A stretch of 10,785 nt of DNA from NCBI GenBank assembly GCA_023246555.1, contig JAHFIC010000014.1, forward strand, positions 7,211-17,995, written 5' to 3'. The notes under the pieces are model-generated. The model ran no database searches, was not told the origin of the DNA, and saw only the letters and a program-made list of their open reading frames with translations. The DNA comes from Candidatus Magasanikiibacteriota bacterium. Lineage in GTDB: Bacteria > Patescibacteriota > Patescibacteriia > Magasanikbacterales > UBA922. Shown piece after piece: positions 1 through 4,600 of this stretch (within the stretch, counting starts at the first letter, position 1; each line of letters starts with the position of its first letter). The position numbers and the translations under genes are program-made.

Positions 1-483
1 TATGTCGCGCTTCCCATCGCGATCATCACCGGCCTTATTATGTGGAGCGCCATGCGACCACGCCCTGGTGCGGCCGTGGCAAACCAGGGTAATCGTCACC
101 TGACGTCGCTTTCTGATCCGCACGATCCGTACAATTCCAAGCCGCCAACCTCTGGGCCGCATGCCGGCAAAGCGTCCTGGGGCAGGACTGACACGCAAAT
201 TCCTGACGAAATGCAAGTCCACAATTTGGAAGATGGGGGCGTGATTGTGCACTATGATCCAGATAAAATCGCGAGTGATACGCTCAAACTATTGACCGAC
301 ATTGTGCAGACGCGGTATGTAAAGGGAGAGCGCGTTATTCTTGAGCCGTACCAAGGCCTTGAGACCGTAATCGCGCTCACGGCTTGGAATCGCCTGGAAA
401 AGCTGTCAAGCGTTGAACCAGAAAAGATTGAAACCTTTATTGATGCCTACGAAGGCATTGATCATCACGTGCCGGGACAATAA
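1..483 (+). CDS. DUF3105 family membrane-anchored protein (5' end outside window)
   Basis: The frame is open from the first base, so the gene begins upstream; the first in-frame ATG, at 40, lies inside a hydrophobic stretch (ALPIAIITGLIMW) that is the end of a transmembrane segment. The rest is a DUF3105 domain: the family signature YNSKPPTSGPH, then VHNLEDGGVIVHY, then an alpha/beta segment with the conserved TAWNRLEKL near the C-terminus. The family usually reads HNLEHGG; here the second His is Asp, a possible loss of a metal ligand. The biochemical function of DUF3105 is not established to my knowledge. It is expected to be anchored by its N-terminal helix with the domain outside the cytoplasm. 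The stop codon is followed within a few bases by the degraded reading frame at 488. Family assignment is strong; function is unknown. Confidence 0.85.
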   Translation, partial: YVALPIAIITGLIMWSAMRPRPGAAVANQGNRHLTSLSDPHDPYNSKPPTSGPHAGKASWGRTDTQIPDEMQVHNLEDGGVIVHYDPDKIASDTLKLLTDIVQTRYVKGERVILEPYQGLETVIALTAWNRLEKLSSVEPEKIETFIDAYEGIDHHVPGQ

Positions 484-487
484 TCAC

Positions 488-927
488 ATGATGGGAATTC
501 CTAAAACAATCTTTTTACCGTTTTTTGCTGTGTTACACCCGTGATCGTACTCTTCTGGTTCGCTTTCAAAAACCAAGGCGGGCAAATATAATGTACGAAA
601 CGCCAATACTGTCGGTACGAAAATTTCAGTCGCAGATCTTCCCGAAGCCAAACCGATGACTATTGTTGATCTCAAAGACGGTGACACGTACGAGAATGTT
701 CGGATTCCGGGCGCAGAAATTAAATTGGTGGGCGGCGATAACGGCAAGTACGAGCGCGAGAGATTGCCCTCGGAACAATTGTAGGAGCTGGCATTTTCTG
801 GTTTTTCGGTGCAACAGTTGCTTTCGTATATAACCGAGTGACGAAAAAGAAATTCACAAAAGTAGCCAAAAATGGACCGTTCGTCAGCCAATTCACTTTC
901 AACGAGTATAGGTGGTCGGGTTGGTGA
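488..927 (+). pseudogene. Frameshifted small membrane protein (pseudogene or assembly-damaged gene)
   Basis: No single frame covers this stretch, but protein-like sequence continues across frames. It starts as MMGIPKTIFLPFFAV at 488, switches to PVIVLFWFAFKNQGG (about 538-580), then GKYNVRNANTVGTKISV onward (581 to about 751, including VDLKDGDTYENV), then REIALGTIVGAGIFWFFG and FVYNRVTKKKFTKV (about 760 to the stop at 925-927). Put together it would be roughly 140 residues: N-terminal membrane helix, a small beta-rich soluble domain of about 65 residues, a second membrane helix and a lysine-rich tail. At least three shifts are needed, so programmed frameshifting is improbable. Either a decaying gene or clustered indel errors in the assembly. 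The 3' end overlaps the tail of the opposite-strand gene by about 29 bases. I do not recognise the family. Confidence 0.5.
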
Positions 928-2866
928 ATGCGCGATCGGCGGCGCAGGCTTGAGCTTGCTTTTCAATTTTTAGTTCTGTCGCGCTTGTGAGCTGGGTTAG
1001 AATTCTGCCGGATTTCCCCTTTCCTTCATAACAATAGATTTGGCCGTCTGGGGTGACATCGGCAAAGGCACGATTGGTTGTGCCCGAGGTTTCCGGAGTG
1101 AATTCCCATTTCTCGGCGTTCGAAAAAACGCCGCCGATTGATATGACCGAGACAAGCGGATTTTTGTTGTCATCCACAAATGCTAGGTGTTTATCCCAGT
1201 CACCGCCCATATCCGCTCGCGCCGAGCCATAAAACCAATTGCCTTTCAGCGTTCCCGGCACGTCTTGCGCGGTTTGCCCGCAGGCGCCATCGGTTCTCTC
1301 CAAAAGTCCGTAAAGAGTGTTTCGGTTAGCGCTACTGTAGTAGTCCAGCGCGCAGTGAATATAAAGCGAACGCTGGCCATACCGATTGGGGTTGGCAAAA
1401 ACAAGCGGTTTTCTAAAATCAATGAGGCCAAAATCAAAGTTCCCTTGCAATCTTCCCACTCTTCCCAGGTTGGCGCCGTTTTTTATCGGATGAAGCGTTT
1501 GGATGTTGCACCGTGTCTCTTTGCTTTCTCCGGGAAACATGCAGGCAGATTGGGCTATCAGGTTTTCAAGCTCGGGCGATACTTCTTTCACGTGATTATA
1601 GTAGCCCACGACATCTTTGCAGAGCGCGAAGTACAGCGTGTAATCAATCGGGTCCTGTGTCGCGCCGCGCGAGAAGCCCACAAGCGTAAGGCTGATATCC
1701 GCGGGAGCGCTCAAGGGGATGGTTTCGGTCGTTGCTCCGCCAGGCGTTAGGTGAAAAAACATATGTTCGGTCGGCAGAGTATGCGCCGGCGGCCCAAGAT
1801 TCCCGAGCGGGGATATACTCGTGAGTTTTTTGATATCAACTGGTGTCGTGACAAATTGTTGCCCGGCGCACTCTGGAATTTGTGCCAGTTCCACTGCCGA
1901 TGGGAATTCTGGAGTCGCTCGCGAGGCTGGGACTGATGGAGGTAGTGGAGTCGGCTCTTGGGGTGTGGAAGGCGGGGGAGCCGGAGGTGGAGTTGGGATT
2001 TGTTTTTCAGGTACTGTAGGAGACGTTGATACTGCCAGCGGCGTTGGCGGCTGTTGTTCGGATACGGTAGAGGTTTTTAAATCTTGTAAAAAAATATATT
2101 CGTTGCTCCCGGCTTCTGGCGGGAAGTAAATTGTTTCAGGATTATCACCGCCTTGGCCCAGCGGCAATAGCGGACAATCGTGGGCGTCACGGTCGGCTTC
2201 GGCAAGCGTTACATTTTTGGCGGTGATGCCATAGGGTTCGAATTCGGCCAAAACCGCTGGCGTCATGTGAGTGAACACTTCATCAACCGCTGGTTGGTGA
2301 AGCGGCCGAGTGAATTTCATCGCGATATCAAAATTGTCCGTGGCGCGGTTGGGACCGCGAGCCAGGTTGGCAGTACCGATTGGTTGTCCGGCTTTTACGA
2401 TTGATCCTTTGCGTAGAGATGGATCAAGATTAATATGAAAGAAAACAAATTGCCACTGTCGTGGACTTATTGGATTGGCGGCAGTGGGCGTCAGCCAAAT
2501 TTGCTGGTCGTTCGGACCGCCCAAATCAGTATCAATCGTGGTAATCTTGCCGTAGAAGGGGGCAAACACCGGCACTTGGTCTGTCGTGCCGCGGTACTCC
2601 GGTTTTACTTTCACGTAATGCTTCATGGAACGCGGCGTTTTTTCAAATTCTCCGGTCATAACGGTTGGGTGGCGATAGTCATGCCCGGCGCAACTCCGAT
2701 ACTGCGAAAAAGCCGCGATCTGCGACAGATCAACCGGGTTGGCGGTCATGAATTGCCAACCGATCTCTTTGTCGGTAGGTTGGTAGGAAAATCCAAGCGC
2801 CATCGCTCCAAAGCCAATCACCGGTATCATGAGGATTGCGATGAGTATTTTGCTCCATCGTTTCAT
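899..2866 (-). CDS. Membrane-anchored protein with two degenerate M23-like domains and a Pro-rich linker
   Basis: The ATG at 2866 (MKRWSKILIAILMIPV) is chosen over the in-frame TTG at 2890 because an extended -10 box at 2905-2913 would leave only a few leader bases before the TTG. The product is 655 residues. Residues 5-26 form a membrane anchor or signal helix. Domain 1 (about 40-227) carries RSCAGHDYRH, RSMKHYV, FFHINLD and FDIAMKF. A Pro/Thr/Ser-rich linker covers about 272-322. Domain 2 (about 331-492) carries PAHTLPTEHMFFHL, LYFALCKDVVGYYNHV and NFDFGLIDF. A unique C-terminal region starting SLYIHCALDYYSS follows. Both domains resemble the lysostaphin/M23 beta-barrel, but neither shows the HxxxD plus HxH zinc site in proper form, so peptidase activity is doubtful; a binding role at the cell envelope is an inference. 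No clear terminator is visible downstream. Confidence 0.7.
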   Translation of the reverse strand: MKRWSKILIAILMIPVIGFGAMALGFSYQPTDKEIGWQFMTANPVDLSQIAAFSQYRSCAGHDYRHPTVMTGEFEKTPRSMKHYVKVKPEYRGTTDQVPVFAPFYGKITTIDTDLGGPNDQQIWLTPTAANPISPRQWQFVFFHINLDPSLRKGSIVKAGQPIGTANLARGPNRATDNFDIAMKFTRPLHQPAVDEVFTHMTPAVLAEFEPYGITAKNVTLAEADRDAHDCPLLPLGQGGDNPETIYFPPEAGSNEYIFLQDLKTSTVSEQQPPTPLAVSTSPTVPEKQIPTPPPAPPPSTPQEPTPLPPSVPASRATPEFPSAVELAQIPECAGQQFVTTPVDIKKLTSISPLGNLGPPAHTLPTEHMFFHLTPGGATTETIPLSAPADISLTLVGFSRGATQDPIDYTLYFALCKDVVGYYNHVKEVSPELENLIAQSACMFPGESKETRCNIQTLHPIKNGANLGRVGRLQGNFDFGLIDFRKPLVFANPNRYGQRSLYIHCALDYYSSANRNTLYGLLERTDGACGQTAQDVPGTLKGNWFYGSARADMGGDWDKHLAFVDDNKNPLVSVISIGGVFSNAEKWEFTPETSGTTNRAFADVTPDGQIYCYEGKGKSGRILTQLTSATELKIEKQAQACAADRAFTNPTTYTR

Positions 2867-2904
2867 AGACGATTTGCTTAAACAAGCCAAAACTAGGCGC
2901 GCTT

Positions 2905-2913
2905 AGTATATCA
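2905..2913 (-). promoter_or_regulatory. Extended -10 promoter element for the 899-2866 gene
   Basis: Read on the minus strand this is TGATATACT, an extended -10 (TGn followed by TATACT). No good -35 is found at 16-18 bases upstream, which is tolerable for extended -10 promoters. Predicted start of transcription is near 2898, about 32 bases before the ATG at 2866. Confidence 0.4.
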
Positions 2914-2992
2914 TAAATCAATGAAAAAACCGCTTGGGATTACCTTCGGCTCGCAATTGAAAAACGAGAAGAAATTGATGATTGTTTGTTGT

Positions 2993-3067
2993 TGGTACCG
3001 CCAAGGGGAGTCGGACCCCTCTTCTCAGGTTGAAAACCTGATGTCCTAACCGATAGACGATGGCGGC
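2993..3067 (-). tRNA. tRNA-Glu (anticodon UUC), intact, CCA encoded
   Basis: The minus strand folds into a full cloverleaf. The acceptor stem GCCGCCA pairs with TGGCGGT (one G-U), followed by discriminator A and an encoded CCA. The D arm is GTCTATCGGTTAGGAC. The anticodon stem TCAGG/CCTGA encloses the loop TTTTCAA, anticodon TTC, which reads GAA and GAG. The T arm is AGGGG-TCCGACT-CCCCT. Length is 75 bases. The 5' 22 bases are also the 3' end of the GIY-YIG coding sequence on the same strand, and the nearest strong promoter (3425-3453) lies beyond that gene, in front of a broken tRNA copy. The mature tRNA therefore probably depends on RNase P cutting a longer transcript, unless a weak promoter inside the GIY-YIG gene is used. 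Confidence 0.95.
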
Positions 3068-3071
3068 GTGT
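3033..3071. repeat. 39-bp direct repeat, copy 1 (tRNA-Glu 5' portion of the intact gene)
   Basis: Identical over 39 bases to 3370-3408, offset 337. It covers the tRNA-Glu gene from four bases before its 5' end to the second base of the anticodon (loop TTTT). Beyond 3071 the two copies diverge at once. Confidence 0.93.
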
Positions 3072-3315
3072 CATTAAATATTCTCGCAAACAATTTTCTT
3101 TTTTCTCCGCTGTTTTTCTTTAATTCTATTTCTCTCTTGCGTGCAAATGTTCTTGTTTCGTATGCCTCATAGTATATCAATTTCATTGGTAATTTATGCT
3201 TGATTGATTTTGTTTTACTTTGATTATGAGCTTTCAACCTCTCTCGTAGATTTTCGGTTGAACCAACATATGTCGTATTGTCTTTCAAGCTTTGTAGAAC
3301 GTATAAGTAGAACAT
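3046..3315 (-). CDS. GIY-YIG superfamily small nuclease-like protein
   Basis: The 89-residue product begins MFYLYVLQS and continues TTYVGSTENLRERLKAHN: the two short strands (FYLYVLQS at 2-9, TYVGST at 15-20) stand for the GIY and YIG elements, followed by Arg/His residues at 24-30 and the conserved KREIELKK helix at 60-67 with the expected acidic residue. Size and layout match the small stand-alone GIY-YIG (UvrC N-terminal-like) proteins common in bacteria; substrates of such proteins are mostly unknown. The last residues, TPPSSIG and the stop, are encoded by the 5' end of the tRNA-Glu gene, so the natural C-terminus was probably replaced when the gene landed there. The coding sequence is much richer in A/T than its neighbours, consistent with horizontal transfer. 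No Shine-Dalgarno sequence is evident before the ATG at 3315. Confidence 0.85.
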   Translation of the reverse strand: MFYLYVLQSLKDNTTYVGSTENLRERLKAHNQSKTKSIKHKLPMKLIYYEAYETRTFARKREIELKKNSGEKRKLFARIFNDTPPSSIG

Positions 3316-3323
3316 ACTATTGA

Positions 3324-3404
3324 CCTTAGGTTGTCAGCCCCGCCGGGCTGATCCGCCCCACTGGGCGGAAAAACCTGATGTCCTAACCGATAGACGATGG
3401 CGGC
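3324..3404 (-). pseudogene. Broken tRNA-Glu copy, interrupted in the anticodon
   Basis: On the minus strand the sequence from 3404 to 3370 equals the tRNA-Glu 5' half up to the second anticodon base. A 36-bp double hairpin (3334-3369) follows, and then CAACCT (3333-3328), the continuation of the anticodon loop and stem; similarity fades within about nine bases. D-loop and acceptor 5' strand are intact, but the T arm and 3' acceptor strand are absent, so it cannot give a tRNA. It lies directly behind the promoter at 3425-3453 and before the GIY-YIG gene, and is best read as the remains of a tRNA-Glu duplicated on insertion of the GIY-YIG segment. Confidence 0.8.
3334..3369. repeat. Tandem double hairpin (REP-like, 36 bp)
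   Basis: Two perfect 18-base palindromic units stand back to back: TCAGCCC-CGCC-GGGCTGA (3334-3351) and TCCGCCC-CACT-GGGCGGA (3352-3369). Each has a 7-bp stem and a 4-base loop. The element is inserted cleanly within the tRNA-Glu remnant: the bases on either side (aggttg and aaaacc) are contiguous in the intact tRNA gene. It resembles short GC-rich REP-like elements; an insertion, not random drift, is the simplest explanation. Confidence 0.75.
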
Positions 3405-3408
3405 GTGT
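3370..3408. repeat. 39-bp direct repeat, copy 2 (tRNA-Glu remnant)
   Basis: Identical to 3033-3071. Together the copies bracket 298 bases that hold the GIY-YIG gene and the double hairpin. The arrangement is like an integration scar in a tRNA gene. Confidence 0.93.
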
Positions 3409-3424
3409 TCTCAAAAACAAGAGC

Positions 3425-3453
3425 AGTATAGCCAATTTCTTGCCTATTGACAA
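3425..3453 (-). promoter_or_regulatory. Sigma70-type promoter reading towards the tRNA-Glu remnant / GIY-YIG / tRNA-Glu
   Basis: On the minus strand -35 TTGTCA (3453-3448), a 17-base spacer and -10 TATACT (3430-3425). Predicted start is near 3418, about 14 bases before the 5' end of the remnant tRNA, which is the expected place for the original tRNA-Glu promoter. Its -35 lies on top of the -35 of the rplJ promoter. Confidence 0.65.
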
Positions 3454-3475
3454 GGGGCATTCAGCTTGGTATTCT
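3447..3475 (+). promoter_or_regulatory. Sigma70-type promoter of rplJ-rplL
   Basis: A consensus -35 TTGACA (3447-3452), 17-base spacer, and -10 TATTCT (3470-3475) preceded by TTGG. Predicted start is near 3482, exactly where the L10 leader RNA begins. Confidence 0.75.
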
Positions 3476-3481
3476 CTGCCT

Positions 3482-3606
3482 AGAAACCATAGACAGTAGC
3501 TCCCCGTAGTGGTGGGGTTAAATACGCTACCGAGGTAGAGTCTTCTTGAAAAAGGTCGAGACTTCTATTGGTCTGTGGTCAACCCACAGTTTATTTATTT
3601 TACGGT
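3482..3606 (+). promoter_or_regulatory. Ribosomal protein L10 leader RNA (autoregulatory leader)
   Basis: The 5' leader of rplJ holds the hallmarks of the L10 leader: AGACAGTAG followed later by CTACCGAGGTAG and CGAGAC. It folds as a closing stem P1 (ACCATAGAC at 3486-3494 with GTCTGTGGT at 3571-3579), an arm formed by GTAGC 3496-3500 with GCTAC 3526-3530 capped by CCCC/GGGG (3502-3505 with 3514-3517), and an arm AGTCT 3539-3543 with AGACT 3559-3563. In known cases the L10-(L12)n complex binds such leaders, mimicking its 23S rRNA site, and reduces rplJL expression. The position directly upstream of rplJ and the exact promoter spacing support the call. Confidence 0.85.
3573..3601 (+). terminator. 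Candidate attenuator hairpin in the L10 leader
   Basis: CTGTGG (3573-3578) and CCACAG (3584-3589) form a 6-bp stem with loop TCAAC, followed by a T-rich run broken by two A residues (3590-3601). Its 5' arm is part of the 3' strand of leader stem P1, so P1 and this hairpin exclude each other. The stem is short and the U tract interrupted, so termination would be partial at best. Confidence 0.5.
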
Positions 3607-4131
3607 ATGGCAAAGACAAAACTGCAAAAAGAAATAACGCTGAACGACTTGTCCGATCGTATCGCACGGGCAAAGGCAATGGTGTTTGCGAATTTTCAGG
3701 GGTTGAAAGTGAAGGAGTCCGAAGAACTTCGTGCCATTTGTCGAGGTCAAGGTATTGGTTACATGGTATCCAAAAAAACGCTTGTGACAAAAGCGCTGAA
3801 AGCGAAAGGATATGACATTGACGCAACCACATTTCAGGGCGGCGTGTCAGTGCTTTTTGGCGATGCCGATGAAGTTGTTCCAGCACAGACAATCGCTAAT
3901 TTTGCAAAGACGCACGAAGCAGTGAAATTATTCGGCGGCGTGCTTGAAGGCGCATTTATTGACGCGGCAAAAGTGTCGCAGCTCGCGAAGTTGCCGACGA
4001 AACAGCAATTGCTTGGTCAATTGGTGGGTACACTGCAAGCGCCAGTCTCGGGCCTTGTGAATGTTCTTGCGGGAAATTTGCGCGGCCTTGTTACGGCTCT
4101 GTCAGCTATTAAGGATAATAAACCAGCATAA
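3607..4131 (+). CDS. rplJ: 50S ribosomal protein L10 (uL10)
   Basis: The ATG at 3607 (MAKTKLQKEITLNDL) is chosen because the frame upstream runs through the leader RNA and attenuator. The 174-residue product is full length for L10. It shows the N-terminal globular domain that binds 23S rRNA at the stalk base (AKAMVFANFQGLKV, SKKTLVTKAL, GGVSVLFGDADEVVPA, LFGGVLEGAFID) and the C-terminal helix that carries L7/L12 dimers (PVSGLVNVLAGNLRGLVTALSAI). L10 anchors the L12 stalk needed for recruitment of translation GTPases. There is no obvious Shine-Dalgarno sequence. rplL starts 12 bases downstream. The leader RNA makes autogenous regulation likely. rplK, rplA and rpoB are not adjacent, so rplJL is a separate two-gene unit here. 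Confidence 0.97.
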   Translation: MAKTKLQKEITLNDLSDRIARAKAMVFANFQGLKVKESEELRAICRGQGIGYMVSKKTLVTKALKAKGYDIDATTFQGGVSVLFGDADEVVPAQTIANFAKTHEAVKLFGGVLEGAFIDAAKVSQLAKLPTKQQLLGQLVGTLQAPVSGLVNVLAGNLRGLVTALSAIKDNKPA

Positions 4132-4143
4132 TATACAATATAT

Positions 4144-4557
4144 ATGTCAGACGAACAAAAAGTAGTGGAAGTGCCGGAGAAATTCAAGGCACTTGTCGGT
4201 GAAATTGAAAAAATGTCTGTCCTCGACCTTTCAGAATTGGTGAAAGTGCTCGAAGAGAAATTCGGTGTTTCTGCGGCAGCCCCGGCCATGATGATGGCGG
4301 CAATGCCAGTCGCAGGCGGCGCTGGCGCTCCAGCGGCAGAGGAGAAGTCTGAATTCGCTGTTGAGTTGACTGAGGTGGGTGCGAATAAAATCGGCGTCAT
4401 CAAAGTGGTTAAAGAAGTGACCGGTCTTGGTCTCGCTGACGCAAAAGCATTGGTGGACGGCGCGCCAAAAGTGATGAAAGAAGGCGTGAAGAAGGAAGAT
4501 GCCGAGGCCTGGAAGAAAAAAATCGAGGAAGCCGGTGGGAAAGTGACATTAAAGTAA
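4144..4557 (+). CDS. rplL: 50S ribosomal protein L7/L12 (bL12)
   Basis: The product has 137 residues. The N-terminal dimerisation/L10-binding domain lies at about 12-46 (EKFKALVGEIEKMSVLDLSE), preceded by a roughly ten-residue acidic extension. A flexible Ala/Gly/Met-rich hinge covers about 46-67, and the C-terminal domain 68-137 includes the factor-binding helix region GVIKVVKEVTGLGLADAKAL. Multiple L12 copies form the ribosomal stalk and recruit EF-Tu, EF-G and other GTPases. The gene is 12 bases downstream of rplJ with an AT-rich gap and no clear Shine-Dalgarno sequence. It is followed by a strong bidirectional terminator, which ends this transcription unit. Confidence 0.97.
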   Translation: MSDEQKVVEVPEKFKALVGEIEKMSVLDLSELVKVLEEKFGVSAAAPAMMMAAMPVAGGAGAPAAEEKSEFAVELTEVGANKIGVIKVVKEVTGLGLADAKALVDGAPKVMKEGVKKEDAEAWKKKIEEAGGKVTLK

Positions 4558-4570
4558 TCACAACGGACAA

Positions 4571-4600
4571 AGAAAAAACACCCAACATGGTGTTTTTTCT
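4571..4600. terminator. Bidirectional terminator between rplL and the convergent PP2C-like gene
   Basis: AGAAAAAACACC (4571-4582) pairs perfectly with GGTGTTTTTTCT (4589-4600) around the loop CAACAT. The A and T runs give a U tract in either direction. The stop codon of the minus-strand gene (4601-4599) overlaps the stem, so the two convergent genes share one terminator. Confidence 0.85.

Noticed and set aside
488..927. Programmed ribosomal frameshifting
   Set aside because: At least three frame changes are needed and no slippery heptamer with a downstream structure was seen at the joins.
1187..1750. Plus-strand ORF of 187 codons opposite the M23-like gene
   Set aside because: Basic, low-complexity shadow product with no recognisable motif; the opposite strand encodes clear domains.
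2940..2992. Terminator after the tRNA-Glu gene
   Set aside because: Only a weak CTCG/CGAG pairing is present, not enough to call.
2921..3049. Small plus-strand ORF beginning MKKPLGITFGSQ
   Set aside because: About 42 codons, no ribosome-binding site, and it runs through the antisense of the tRNA.
3072..3369. Group I intron with a GIY-YIG homing endonuclease in the tRNA-Glu anticodon loop
   Set aside because: A complete tRNA-Glu stands downstream, so the halves are duplicated rather than split, and I could not find intron core pairing elements in the short space not taken by the ORF.
3033..3408. CRISPR-like direct repeats
   Set aside because: Only two copies 298 bases apart, and both are tRNA sequence.
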